A DNA stretch of 64,000 nt. Source: CAMDPA01 sp963825625 (GTDB lineage: Bacteria; Pseudomonadota; Alphaproteobacteria; Rhizobiales; Hyphomicrobiaceae). The notes beneath the pieces are model-generated. The model was not told the origin of the DNA. It saw nothing but the letters and a program-made list of their open reading frames with translations, and did not search any database. Below are positions 39,157 through 48,257 of the stretch, in pieces. The DNA is taken from the NCBI GenBank assembly GCA_963825625.1, contig CAWGUF010000019.1:354127-418126 (forward strand). Direction: 5' to 3'. Made by a program: the position numbers and the translations under genes. Position 1 is the stretch's first letter; the number at the start of each line of letters is the position of its first letter.

Positions 39157-40163
39157 CGAGCTTTCCCCGCCCGCTCCTTTTGCTGCATCAGGTAGTGGGC
39201 ATAGAGGGTTCCCACTGCCGTCGATGCCAGACGCGTGCGCACGCTGTCGGCGCGGCTCGTGAGGATGACGGGCACCGCGGCCCCGAGAACGATCCCCGCG
39301 GCATCGGCGTTGGCGAGGAAGATCAGGTTCTTCGCCAGCATGTTGCCCGCTTCGAGATCCGGTACCACCAAGATCTGGGCGCGGCCTGCCACCGGCGAGG
39401 AGATGCCCTTGATCTTCGCAGCCTCCAGGTTGATCGCGTTGTCCAGCGCGAGCGGGCCATCCAGAACGCCGCCCTTGATCTGGCCTCGGTCGGCCATCTT
39501 GCAGAGAATTGCCGCGTCGGTAGTTCCCGGAATCTTCGAATTGACCACTTCCACCGCCGACAGGATCGCCACCCGCGGCTCGCCCAGCTCGAGGCCGATA
39601 TGCAGGTCGATCGCGTTCTGCACGATGTCGCGCTTGCAATCGATGTCGGGAAAGATGTTGATCGCGGCGTCGGTGACGAACAGCACGTCGGTATAGGTCG
39701 GCACGTCGATCAGAAAGATATGGCTGATGCGCCGGCTGGTTCGCAGGCCGCCCTCCTTGGACACCACGGCATGCATCAGGATGTCGGTATGCAGGCTGCC
39801 CTTCATTATCCCGTGGGCCTTACCTTCCTGGACCAGGCTGACCGCGCCCGCCGCGGCCGACTCCTCGGTGGGAAAATCGACGATGTCGCAGCCGGCCAGG
39901 TCGAGGTTCGCCTTCCCGGCCACGTCCCGGATGAGCGCTTCGCTGCCCACCAGTACGGGCTTGATGATCTTCTCCCGGGCGGCCTCGACCGGCCCTTCGA
40001 GGGCGTGGACTTCGCAGGGCCAGGCGACCGCGGTCCGGATCGGCGGGACGCTCTTCGCCCGCGCGATCAGGCGCTCGTATTTCTCGTGCTTGCGCTCGGG
40101 GTGCGTGATGTGGGACTCGGCGGCGTCGTCGGTGAAGCCTGATGGGGTCGTGACGGCAGTCAT
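39153..40163 (-). CDS. pta: Phosphate acetyl/butyryltransferase
   Basis: A 336-residue PTA/PTB family enzyme: residues about 95-125 AGAVSLVQEGKAHGIMKGSL, then TDAAINIFPDIDCKRDIVQN, and the C-terminal AGNMLAKNLIFLANADAAGI. It makes acetyl phosphate from acetyl-CoA (or butyryl phosphate) and feeds acetate kinase, encoded next with a four-base overlap. The frame is intact. Together with the D-lactate dehydrogenase remnant upstream, this is a fermentative or overflow-metabolism cluster. Confidence 0.9.
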   Translation of the reverse strand: MTAVTTPSGFTDDAAESHITHPERKHEKYERLIARAKSVPPIRTAVAWPCEVHALEGPVEAAREKIIKPVLVGSEALIRDVAGKANLDLAGCDIVDFPTEESAAAGAVSLVQEGKAHGIMKGSLHTDILMHAVVSKEGGLRTSRRISHIFLIDVPTYTDVLFVTDAAINIFPDIDCKRDIVQNAIDLHIGLELGEPRVAILSAVEVVNSKIPGTTDAAILCKMADRGQIKGGVLDGPLALDNAINLEAAKIKGISSPVAGRAQILVVPDLEAGNMLAKNLIFLANADAAGIVLGAAVPVILTSRADSVRTRLASTAVGTLYAHYLMQQKERAGKAR

Positions 40164-40254
40164 GAAAAGGTTCCTCCAACGGTTCAGGGAAATCGTGGAC
40201 GCGGCGTGCCGGGCGCCAAGCGCGATTGATGCGCCTTCGTCGCCCCGGCTCCTT

Positions 40255-41367
40255 CTAGTGCTCCGAGTCTAACGCTTGGTACCCGGTTTTGACAGCATCC
40301 ACTGCGGCGCGGGCACGGTCGACTTTGGCGAGTATCGTCTCGGCGGTCTTGGTCCACACGAACGGTTTCGGGGCGCGGTTTCGGTGAGAGAGGTAATCCT
40401 GGATCGAGGCTTCCAGATCGGCAACGCTGGTGAAGGCGCCGCGCCTGATCTGTTGGCGCGTGATCTCGGCGAAGAAGCGCTCCACGAGATTGAGCCAGGA
40501 CGCGCTGGTCGGCGTGAAGTGCAGGTGAAAGCGCGGGTGCTTGGCGAGCCATGCTTTCACCTCGGCCGTCTTGTGTGTCCCGTAGTTGTCGACAACGAGA
40601 TGAAGATCCAGCCGCTTGTCAACGATGCGGTCGATGGTGCGCAGGAACTTGATGAACTCGCGCGTCCGGTGTCGCGGCTGGCACTCGCCGATGACGAGGC
40701 CGCTCTTCACGTCAAGTGCAGCGAACAGCGTCGTGGTGCCGTGCCGCTTGTAATCGTGCGTCATCGTCGCCGCGCGGCCCTTCTTCAAGGGAAGCCCCGG
40801 CTGCGTGCGGTCAAGCGCCTGGATCTGGCTCTTCTCGTCGACGCACAGTACCAGCGCGCGGTCCGGCGGGTTCATGTAGAGCCCGACGACATCGGTCACT
40901 TTCTCGGCGAAGGCCGGATCGTTCGACACCTTGAAGGTTCGGGTGATGTGCGGCTTAAGCCCGGCCTCGGCCCAGATGCGCCCCACGCTCGACGGGCTGA
41001 TGCCCATTGCCGACGCCATCAAGGCGCGGCTCCAGTGCGTGGCGCCTGCCGGCGTCTCGGTCGCCGTCTTGGTCAGCACCGCGAGCTTCACATCCTCAGG
41101 CAACGGCGGTTTGCGCGAGCGGCGCGTCTTGTCGCGTTCGAGCCCATCGACGCCCTCGGCGATGTAGCGCTCCTGCCAGCGCCAGACACAGGGCTTGGAC
41201 TTGCCCGTGAGCCGCATGATCTCCCTGGTGCCGCGGCCGTCGGCCGTAGCCAGCACGATTTGCGCGCGCCAGACAACTTTCGAGGGCGTGTTGCGGTCCT
41301 CGGTCAGAGCCTCGAGCCGGGTACGGCTGGCGGGGCCCACGTAAATGCAGATGTCGTCTCGTCTCAT
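40255..41367 (-). CDS. IS630-family transposase
   Basis: A 370-residue DDE transposase; start at 41367 (MRRDDICIYV). N-terminal HTH domains (GRGTREIMRLTGKSKPCVWR) are followed by a catalytic core with VLCVDEKSQ (Asp), LHLVVDNYGTHK (Asp) and SWLNLVERFFAE (Glu). The stop codon lies inside the left terminal repeat. Intact. Confidence 0.94.
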   Translation of the reverse strand: MRRDDICIYVGPASRTRLEALTEDRNTPSKVVWRAQIVLATADGRGTREIMRLTGKSKPCVWRWQERYIAEGVDGLERDKTRRSRKPPLPEDVKLAVLTKTATETPAGATHWSRALMASAMGISPSSVGRIWAEAGLKPHITRTFKVSNDPAFAEKVTDVVGLYMNPPDRALVLCVDEKSQIQALDRTQPGLPLKKGRAATMTHDYKRHGTTTLFAALDVKSGLVIGECQPRHRTREFIKFLRTIDRIVDKRLDLHLVVDNYGTHKTAEVKAWLAKHPRFHLHFTPTSASWLNLVERFFAEITRQQIRRGAFTSVADLEASIQDYLSHRNRAPKPFVWTKTAETILAKVDRARAAVDAVKTGYQALDSEH

Positions 41368-41426
41368 AGCCGCATACTGACTGATTTGCGGCCGGATGGG
41401 AATCATCTGTTAGGTGTGGAACACTA
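40256..41426 (-). mobile_element. Complete IS630-family element
   Basis: Ends are imperfect inverted repeats beginning TAGTGCTCC on the left and, reverse-complemented, TAGTGTTCC on the right, each containing CTAAC further in. TA dinucleotides at both borders fit the IS630 target duplication. The element lies between pta and the D-lactate dehydrogenase remnant. The dehydrogenase reading frame now ends inside the right repeat. Confidence 0.88.
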
Positions 41427-42198
41427 GGTTGTGTCCTGATGCGACCACTCTGGTCGCGAGCGGCCGGCCTTTTTCGAAATCACTGAACGCCTGCAGCGCG
41501 GTCTGCGCAATATCGCTCAGCGCGTGATCGGTCAAGTACGCCATGTGCGACGTCACGATGACGTTGGGAAACGTCATCAGGCGACAGAACGCGTCGTCCT
41601 GCAGCACGTCGGCGGAACGGTCACTGTAGAAGATCGGCCCCTCGTCCTCGTAGACGTCGAGCGCAGCGCCGCCGATTTGTCCGCTCTTGATGCCCTCGAC
41701 AAGCGCCTGTGCGTCGATCAGCCCGCCGCGACCGGTATTGACGATCAGCGCGCCGCGTTTCATCCGAGGGATCGTTTCCATGTTCACCATGTGCTTGGTT
41801 TCCTTGGTCAGCGGCACGTTGAACACGACGATGTCACTGTCGCGGGCCAAGTCGGCGATCGAAACGAACTGCGCGATGCCTTCGAGATCGGCACGCTGTT
41901 GAATGTCGTGGTACACGAGCCTGCAGCCGAAAGCCGCAAGTGCGTTGAGCACCAAGGTGCCAATCTGGCCAGCGCCGATCATGCCGATGGTCTTGTCCGA
42001 GAGCTGGGTCCCCGACAACCCTGTCAGATTGAAGTTGAACTCACGGCCCCTCAGATACGCGCGGTGAATCTTGCGCGTGAGCGTGAGAATCAGGCCGACG
42101 GTGAATTCGGAGACCGAATTCGGGGAGTAATGAGGGACGCGCGCCACCCGAATGCCGTTGCGTTTGGCCGCAGCGAGATCGATCTGTTTGAAGCCCAT
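41410..42198 (-). pseudogene. D-lactate dehydrogenase-like, truncated at the 5' end
   Basis: A D-2-hydroxyacid dehydrogenase starting in mid-domain at MGFKQIDLAAAK. About 75 N-terminal residues are missing; homology starts with SKLWRS just before the Met. Present are the NAD site GMIGAGQIGTLVL, IVVFNVPLTKETKHM, GALIVNTGRGGLID (Arg region) and MTFPNVIVTSHMAY (His). The C-terminus runs into the IS630 repeat (NLVFHT). Upstream is the 3' end of a group II intron. The catalytic fold is incomplete, so I call it broken. Confidence 0.82.
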
Positions 42199-42251
42199 CG
42201 AGCGCCATAGCTTACTTCCGGAAGCGGCTCACAGTGAAAACGAGAATCGCG

Positions 42252-42580
42252 GTAGGAACGACCGTTGCCGGCCGCCCCCCGCACAGACCCGGACGGGCGG
42301 GATTCCCGCATCCGGTTCTTACCTTGAGTGCTTGACGGCGAAGCGTTGGTCCGGCCAGGGGTGAAGGGGTCTCGGCTGCGGAAGCCACTTGTCCGCCAGA
42401 AGCTGGATCCGTTTCCACGTGAGACTGCGCCTTTGAGTGCGACGCCGCAGCGTGCGCAACCAGTAGCGAACCACATATCTTCGGAAGGTACCTAACTTGC
42501 GTGTGGATCGGAGTGCTCGGCTGACCCCTTTCGGATTCGAATCTTGCCCCCACGGCTTTGACAATAACATATTAGACGTC
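42252..42580 (-). mobile_element. 3' end of a group II intron (RT C-terminus plus domains V-VI)
   Basis: On the minus strand a frame reads VRYWLRTLRRRTQRRSLTW, RIQLLADKWLPQPRPLHPWP and FAVKHSR-stop, the usual tail of a group II intron reverse transcriptase. Just after it, 42318 down to 42286 reads GAACCGGATGCGGG...CCCGTCCGGGTC, a 33-nt hairpin matching domain V. The sequence then ends CCTAC at about 42252, a plausible 3' splice site. The 5' nine tenths of the intron are missing. Confidence 0.75.
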
Positions 42581-42771
42581 AATGCCTTGATCGACGTAAG
42601 GTGGGGTCAACCTTGGATGCTGATTGGCACGTTTGACCCCACTCCGATTCACATCGTGGCAGAATACAACAATGACGTTGCCAGGATGGCACCCGCGACG
42701 AAATTAGTTCGAAATGTCAACGCCGGAGTGATTTTGCATCGGCGGGCCGGAGCAATAATCCATCAGTCTTG

Positions 42772-42811
42772 AACGCATGAAGGCCCCCGCGCGCGGGGGC
42801 CTTCATGCGTT
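42772..42811 (-). terminator. 40-bp perfect palindrome after istB
   Basis: AACGCATGAAGGCCCCCGCG is followed directly by its exact reverse complement, with no loop. It begins seven bases after the istB stop. It is very stable and would block read-through in either direction. No T-run follows, so a classical intrinsic terminator is not assured. Confidence 0.65.
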
Positions 42812-42817
42812 CGTCGG

Positions 42818-43612
42818 TCATTTTTCGGTGGCGTCGTCTGATGGGACGTCAGGCTTCGGCCGCCGGGCCCGTCGCTTGGATTGATTGAGCCGGTAGCTCT
42901 CGCCGTTCATCTCCAGAATGTGCACGTGATGCGTCAGCCGGTCCAGGAGTGCGCCGGTCAGCCGCTCCGAGCCGAACACCGAGGTCCATTCGTCGAACGG
43001 AAGATTGCTGGTGACGATCGTGCTGCCGCGTTCGTAACGCTGGGAGAACACCTCGAACAGCAGCTCGGCGCCGGTCTGCGATAGCGGGATGTATCCGAGT
43101 TCGTCGACGATCAGCAGTTTGTAGGCGGCGAGCTGACGCTGCAGACGCAGCAGCCTTTTCTCGTCGCGCGCCTCGATCAGTTCGTGCACGATCGCGGCCG
43201 CGTTCGTGAAGCCGACCGATAGTCCTTTCTGGCAGGCGGCCAGCCCAAGTCCCAGACCGATGTGGCTCTTGCCGGTGCCGGAGTTTCCGACGGCGATAAT
43301 ATTCTCGCGGCGCTCGACGTATTCGGAGCGCGCCAACTCCATCACCAGTGCTTTGTTCAAGTCCGGGAAGGCCGCGAAGTCGAAGCTGTCGAGGCTTTTC
43401 ACCACCGGGAACTTGGCCGCCTTAATGCGGCGGTCGATCATGCGGCGCTCGCGATCGATAACCTCCAGCTCGACCAGACGCATCAGGAAGCGGACATGGT
43501 CGACGCCCTCGGCCGCACAGGCGCGCGCCACCTTGTCGTACTCGCGCAGGAACGTCGGCAGCTTCAACGCTTTGAGATGATACGCCAGCAGTACCTGGGG
43601 CGTGTCCGTCAT
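42818..43612 (-). CDS. istB: IS21 helper ATPase IstB
   Basis: A 264-residue DnaC-like AAA+ ATPase: Walker A VGNSGTGKSHIGLGLG, Walker B LLIVDELGYIPLS, sensor region TIVTSNLPFDEW, and C-terminal HHVHILEMNGESYRL. It assembles on target DNA and activates the IstA transposase. Start overlaps the istA stop by four bases. Confidence 0.94.
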   Translation of the reverse strand: MTDTPQVLLAYHLKALKLPTFLREYDKVARACAAEGVDHVRFLMRLVELEVIDRERRMIDRRIKAAKFPVVKSLDSFDFAAFPDLNKALVMELARSEYVERRENIIAVGNSGTGKSHIGLGLGLAACQKGLSVGFTNAAAIVHELIEARDEKRLLRLQRQLAAYKLLIVDELGYIPLSQTGAELLFEVFSQRYERGSTIVTSNLPFDEWTSVFGSERLTGALLDRLTHHVHILEMNGESYRLNQSKRRARRPKPDVPSDDATEK

Positions 43613-45108
43613 GACGCTGCTCCCGCCAACAAGCCCAGATAGTCACGCGCCGACGTCGTCGCGACCTTCGCCTTGGGCAGATACGGATAGACCGCCATAT
43701 CGAGGCGCGGCGGCCGCCGTTCGATCCGGCACAGCACCAGGTGCTTGATCGCATCGAAGCCGACGGCGCCGCGCTTGATGGCATCGCGGACGGCAGCGGT
43801 TACGTCGTCGATCGCGAAGGTCTCCATCAGCCGCAGGACCTGCACGAACTCGCGCTTGCCAGGCTTTCCCATCCGACCTTCGAGCAGGCGGCGAAGCGTC
43901 GCGAACTCGTCCGGCAACGTCCAGTCCGCCAGCGGCGCCGCCTGGTCCAGCGCATTGATCTTGCGCTCGATCAGCGCGAGGTAATGCAGCGGGTCGAACA
44001 CGAAGTCCTCGCGCTCATAAGAGCGGGGATGGCGCGCGATGATTTCCGTGCCGCAGGAGATCACGACCTCGTGCACGTAGCCGCGCACAAACACGTCGCG
44101 ATGACCGAAGCTGGTCGGCACCGAGTAATCGTTCAGCCGGTAACGCACCAGCGACAGCGATGACACGTGCGTGCTGATCTTCTCGCAGGCGTCGTAGGGC
44201 GGCGGCAGCGGTTGTTGCAAGGCGGCGAGATCGGCTTCCAACCGCTCACCGATCGTCTCGGTGTGCCCGCGCAGAACCTCGCCCATCCGTTTGCGGCAGC
44301 ACTCGGCCAGATGCGCGTTGAGCGCCGCGAAGGTGTCGAACACCGGGATCGGCACCATGAAGTTGCGGCGTGCAAAGCCGACAAGCCCCTCGACTTTGCC
44401 TTTGTCGTTGCCCCTGGCCGGACGGCCGAAGCGATCCAGGAACAGGTAGTGCGACTGCAGTTCGGTGAACACGCGCGTGCGTTTTCGCTTGCCGTCGCCG
44501 AGGATCTTGGCCACCGCGATCTTGGTGTTGTCGTACAGGATCGACTGCGGCACGCCGCCAAAGAACGCGAACGCCTGAACGTGACCATCGCAAAACGCTT
44601 CCGTGGTCTCGGCCGGATACGCGATGACGAAGTTGGCGTCCGAGTGCGGCAGATCGAATGCGAAGTAGTGGATCTTCTGCTCGACGCCGCCAATGACGGC
44701 CAGTGCTTCGCCGAAGTCGGCCTGTGCATGACCCGGCGGATGCACCAGCGGCACGAACATCTCAGCCGAGCGCTGCTGGCAACCGGCCACGTAGTCCTTC
44801 ACGATGGTGATGCCACCGGTAAACCCATGCTCGTCGCGCAGCCGCTCGAAAATCCGCTTCGAGGTGTGCTGCTGCTTCTTCGGGCGGGTTTTGTCGTCGG
44901 CGAGGATCTTGTCGATGATCGCAACGAACGCATCGAGCTTTGGCCGCACCGGCGGCTTGGTGCGCACGTAACCGGGCGGTACCGAGAACGTCATCATCTT
45001 GTCGACGGTCCTCGGATCAAGCCCGAACCTGCGCGCCGCCGCCCGCTTGCTGATCCCCTCGATCTGTACCGCGTAACGAACCTTCAGATAGTCGTCCACG
45101 TCGAACAT
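43609..45108 (-). CDS. istA: IS21 transposase IstA
   Basis: A 499-residue DDE transposase: N-terminal HTH (ISKRAAARRFGLDPRTVDKM), catalytic core with HAQADFGEALAV (Asp), VPQSILYDNTKIAV (Asp) and NDKGKVEGLVGFARR (Glu), then a DNA-binding C-terminal domain. Frame intact; with istB the element looks functional. Confidence 0.94.
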   Translation of the reverse strand: MFDVDDYLKVRYAVQIEGISKRAAARRFGLDPRTVDKMMTFSVPPGYVRTKPPVRPKLDAFVAIIDKILADDKTRPKKQQHTSKRIFERLRDEHGFTGGITIVKDYVAGCQQRSAEMFVPLVHPPGHAQADFGEALAVIGGVEQKIHYFAFDLPHSDANFVIAYPAETTEAFCDGHVQAFAFFGGVPQSILYDNTKIAVAKILGDGKRKRTRVFTELQSHYLFLDRFGRPARGNDKGKVEGLVGFARRNFMVPIPVFDTFAALNAHLAECCRKRMGEVLRGHTETIGERLEADLAALQQPLPPPYDACEKISTHVSSLSLVRYRLNDYSVPTSFGHRDVFVRGYVHEVVISCGTEIIARHPRSYEREDFVFDPLHYLALIERKINALDQAAPLADWTLPDEFATLRRLLEGRMGKPGKREFVQVLRLMETFAIDDVTAAVRDAIKRGAVGFDAIKHLVLCRIERRPPRLDMAVYPYLPKAKVATTSARDYLGLLAGAAS

Positions 45109-45365
45109 CCCCTGCCCTCGGCCGAACGCGGCACAGGGCTAACCAGTGCCGGAGTTTTACTCCGGCGCAACCGAACAACTCGGCTGCCTCACTGAGGGAT
45201 TTTGTCTCCGGCGCTTACACCCATACTCCTGAACACTCGGATTCTTGAACACATGGTTATTGAGCTGCGAGTTCGGAACTGGTTAGACCGGTCAACGACA
45301 TCCTGGATCTCTCTCCCCTGCTACTGGCGGGAAGTTCTCCGTTCCCGAGACATCGACGACCGCCA

Positions 45366-46337
45366 TTAGAACTTCGCACTGACCCCCATGACCGGACCAT
45401 GCATTGTCAGATCCCACTGGAAAGCGGCATTCTGATAGTCGGTGTGGCTGATCCTGTAGCCGGCAAAAGCAGAAATCCCGTTGCTCAAGTCGTAACCGAC
45501 ACCCCCCATGACATCGAAGACAAAATCCGAATTTACTCCGAACCCGCCCATCATCGCCCAACCTGTAACGAGCCAGTTCTGATCGAGCTTCGAGCGGCCC
45601 ATAACGCCAACGATGGGATCGACCCAGTTTTCATTGCGACGTGCGGAAGCATTGACCTGTCGACCGGCCGTAACGCCCACCGACTTCGAGATCGGTCCGA
45701 TCGTAAGATCGGCTTGAGCCGCGATGGCGGCGTCCACGACCACACCAACTTTCACGTCGACATCAGTCACGCGCGCGCCCGCAACAAGGTCCACTTGGGT
45801 GGTTGGTGTTTCGTACGCGCGATAGGTGCCAGCAAACGTCGCCATTGTGTAGGAGAAGGCTACGTCTACGATGCCATCTACTCTTGCACCGGCGGTTAAT
45901 GTCAGGTCTCGACCTGGAAACGGACCAACGCCCGGCCGCGAAAAGTTGATTGCGCCACTTCGTTCACCGGAAAATTCACGGACGCTGCTCAAATTGAAAT
46001 ACACCGCATCATAGGCAAATCCGAACTTTCCATATCGGATGTGCCCTGCACCTATATAGATGCCGTCGAGAGCCTCGATGAGATCGTCGAGGTTTCGAAG
46101 GACGTCGATTGGTGAGACATCAATTGATGTGGACAATCCGCGAGCGCCCACGCCACCGTTGATCCCAGGCACCCAGCCGTACATCGGCACGATCGTCGCT
46201 TCCAAGCGTGCCGGAACCGCCGTACCGGTGTCTGCAAAAGAGTCGTCTTTCAACCCTTCGGCCTGCGCTGGGTAAAACATCAGCGCCAAAAATGCCGCCG
46301 CGAGCACTTTACGGGTAGACTTCCCTATAGAGTGCAT
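45366..46337 (-). CDS. Outer-membrane beta-barrel protein
   Basis: A 323-residue secreted protein when started at 46337 (MHSIGKSTRKVLAAAFLALM), which gives a compact signal peptide cut after PAQA. ATGs at 46367 and 46382 would add polar residues. The mature part alternates polar and hydrophobic residues with many Gly and aromatic residues (MYGWVPGINGGVGARG, GYRISHTDYQNAAFQWDL) and ends in Phe, as outer-membrane barrels do. No further family recognised. An IS1595 inserted about 170 bases upstream may have displaced its promoter. Confidence 0.75.
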   Translation of the reverse strand: MHSIGKSTRKVLAAAFLALMFYPAQAEGLKDDSFADTGTAVPARLEATIVPMYGWVPGINGGVGARGLSTSIDVSPIDVLRNLDDLIEALDGIYIGAGHIRYGKFGFAYDAVYFNLSSVREFSGERSGAINFSRPGVGPFPGRDLTLTAGARVDGIVDVAFSYTMATFAGTYRAYETPTTQVDLVAGARVTDVDVKVGVVVDAAIAAQADLTIGPISKSVGVTAGRQVNASARRNENWVDPIVGVMGRSKLDQNWLVTGWAMMGGFGVNSDFVFDVMGGVGYDLSNGISAFAGYRISHTDYQNAAFQWDLTMHGPVMGVSAKF

Positions 46338-46511
46338 CCCCGCATCAAGTAGTATCTCTGCATTCATTTCGAAATTTTCCATTAGTGGAGTTGTCAGGCT
46401 ACTTGACTGTTCAAGAACGTCCTCTGGAACACTTGCGCAGCGTTTCAGCGTACGCCACAATTCTGAGGAACTTTGCGGTCACGAATTATAGTCGACGGCG
46501 AGATCTTTTTA

Positions 46512-47540
46512 CCTGCTTACCCACCACTCTCAGCCATCTTCAGAAGCCGATGGGGCATCGGCGGCGTGTGGGTTGCGGCCCAGCCGAGGCGGGGGATCAT
46601 GGCGGCGAGATCATAGCGCCGATTGAAACGCCATTCGAATTCGGCGAGGGTGCGATCGGCGTGCTTCCTGACCGCGCGATATGTCCCGGTAATCGCGCTC
46701 TTGATATTGCCGAGCACGGTGTTGACCGACTGGAATTGCGGCAGTTTCTCGGCGTGGCCAAGTTGGGCGACGATGAGCCGGTTGTGCGCTTCGACCGATC
46801 CCTTGAGCCCGTGAAAGCAGCCGAGCCCGTCGGTGACGACGCGCGCCGAGGGCTTCAACGTCCGGCCAGCCAGCGCCTTGATCGCCTTCTTCGAGAAGCG
46901 TGTGACGCGACGCAATTGCACGCATTTCGGTTTGCCGTCGTCGGTGGTCTCGACCGCGGCCACGAACGGCGTCTTTCCCGGCGCACCGCGTCCCGTCTTG
47001 CCGTCTGATCGCCGGCCACCGAGATAGGCGTCATCAATCTCGACGCGGCCGTCGAGCAGTTTCTTCGCGTCGCGTTCAAGCATCACTTGCGTGAGTTTCG
47101 ATTTCATCGCCCAGGCCGTGGTCTGGCGCACGTCGAGGCGGCGGCCGAGTTCGACCGTCGAGATGCCCTGCTTCGACTGCGTGATGAGGTACATGGCGCG
47201 GAACCAAGTCGTGAGCGGCAATTTGGTGTTGGCGAAGATCGTGCCGGCGGTCAACGATGTCTGAGTGCGGCAGGTGTTGCACTGGATCAGCGCACGCCGG
47301 TCGAGCACGCAATGGCCCCGCTCGCCGCACGCCGGACACTCGAAGCCGCCAGGCCAGCGCCAGCGGAAAAGCGCCTCGCGGCACGCATCCTCGTCACCAT
47401 AGAGCCGCAGGAATTCAGCCTCCGAAAGGCCTTTCTGGAATTGCACCTTGTTCCGCGCCATGAGCCATCTCCCTCAGAATGCACAGCAAAATCGCAGACC
47501 CGTGTGGCTCAAACTTGGCTGACGATCATGGGTAAGCAGG
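46512..47540 (-). mobile_element. Complete IS1595-family element (second subgroup)
   Basis: A 1,029-bp element with inverted ends CCTGCTTACCCA / TGGGTAAGCAGG. An exact 8-bp target duplication, TCTTTTTA, lies at 46504-46511 and 47541-47548. It is different in sequence and ends from the copy at 30233. Confidence 0.92.
46517..47461 (-). CDS. IS1595-family transposase
   Basis: A 314-residue transposase. A zinc ribbon (CPACGERGHCVLDRR, CNTCRTQTSLTAGT) is followed by an HTH and the ISXO2-like domain (VEIDDAYLGGRR, VVTDGLGCFHGL, SVNTVLGNIKSAITGTYRA). Frame intact. Its N-terminal region resembles the fragment at 37740-37966, which points to an earlier related insertion there. Confidence 0.94.
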   Translation of the reverse strand: MARNKVQFQKGLSEAEFLRLYGDEDACREALFRWRWPGGFECPACGERGHCVLDRRALIQCNTCRTQTSLTAGTIFANTKLPLTTWFRAMYLITQSKQGISTVELGRRLDVRQTTAWAMKSKLTQVMLERDAKKLLDGRVEIDDAYLGGRRSDGKTGRGAPGKTPFVAAVETTDDGKPKCVQLRRVTRFSKKAIKALAGRTLKPSARVVTDGLGCFHGLKGSVEAHNRLIVAQLGHAEKLPQFQSVNTVLGNIKSAITGTYRAVRKHADRTLAEFEWRFNRRYDLAAMIPRLGWAATHTPPMPHRLLKMAESGG

Positions 47541-47663
47541 TCTTTTTATGTGCCGCATATGTCACAATCTGGCATCTGCCACACAGTGTAGCACACCGGC
47601 ACAGAGTTGGCTAATCGGGGTCACATGCAGGCACGCGTCACCGATGAATTTCGACTGCCATCG

Positions 47664-47725
47664 GATGAGGAGCCGACCTGGGCACGATAGCCGCGGCCGA
47701 GCTTTCTCTGTATTCGCCGGCCTAG
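47664..47725 (-). pseudogene. WGR-domain gene fragment (copy 1 of 3)
   Basis: About 60 bases closely match the WGR gene at 50051-50113 (shared GATAGCCGCGG and GATGAGGAGC pieces). The frame is not open over any length. It shows that this DNA has been duplicated and broken. Confidence 0.6.
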
Positions 47726-47846
47726 CACCGAAAAAGCTGCCGTCTTGACGATATAGTAGCGCGCGCTGATCGAATCTGTGGTCCTGGTCTCGTTTAGAAT
47801 AACCGCGTGCCGCTACTTCCAGTGCGAATGGCGTTCCACTCTAATC

Positions 47847-48257
47847 CTAACGGGAGCACCAGATGTTGCCGCGGTTAGGCCATGGCTGAGCAAGGCCTTC
47901 CTGTAGCATTACCCGGCCGACATTCCGCCCGTCGACTAGCACGATCTGAACCAATTCGCGCCCGTAGCGATCATTTTGGCCAATTCGCACAATCCTGTAA
48001 CCAGAGCTCATCAGCTTACGTAGCCGGTCGCGGGCTGCCACCGCCTTACGATACTCATTAGAGCATCCAGGCGAGCTCAGCTCGGGCGTATCGACACCGT
48101 GCAAGCGCCACTTTACGCCCTGCTCCCAACCGGTATCCCCATCGACAATGCAGGTATAGCGAACGGGGCCATTGCAGAGCTGGATGCTGGAGAGTTGTTT
48201 TTGAAATTGGAAGGCTAAGAAGCCAAGTACGAGGCAAGTCACCAAGGCGCCAGCCAT
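47847..48257 (-). CDS. Staphylococcal-nuclease-like (thermonuclease family) protein
   Basis: A 136-residue protein from ATG 48257: one membrane or signal helix (GALVTCLVLGFLAFQF) then an SNase domain with CIVDGDTGWEQGVKWRLHGV, DTPEL, and NDRYGRELVQIVL (active-site Arg region). An upstream ATG at 48416 would add 53 residues in front of the helix; neither start has a clear ribosome site. Such nucleases are exported or membrane-anchored and cut DNA or RNA with Ca2+. Confidence 0.8.
   Translation of the reverse strand: MAGALVTCLVLGFLAFQFQKQLSSIQLCNGPVRYTCIVDGDTGWEQGVKWRLHGVDTPELSSPGCSNEYRKAVAARDRLRKLMSSGYRIVRIGQNDRYGRELVQIVLVDGRNVGRVMLQEGLAQPWPNRGNIWCSR

Larger units (their letters stand above)
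42715..45219 (-). mobile_element. IS21-family element
   Basis: Terminal sequences TGTCAACGCCGGAG (42715) and, on the other strand, TGTAAGCGCCGGAG (45219) match at 12 of 14 positions. Internal GCCGGAG repeats near both ends are the multiple subterminal sites typical of IS21. It contains istA and istB with the usual short overlap. I see no matching target duplication (flanks GTTCGAAA and CCCATACT), so one side may have been rearranged. Confidence 0.85.

Noticed and set aside
40276..41427. Long plus-strand open frame of 383 codons over the IS630
   Set aside because: It is the antisense shadow of the IS630 transposase, which has clear DDE motifs on the minus strand. The shadow has no family character.
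42212..42553. Minus-strand frame upstream of the D-lactate dehydrogenase
   Set aside because: The DNA is better explained as the 3' end of a group II intron (reverse-transcriptase tail in another frame plus domain V).
42600..42660. Inverted GTGGGGTCAA / TTTGACCCCAC beside the IS21
   Set aside because: It may be the end of a second, lost IS21-type element, but there is no gene or partner end to support a feature.
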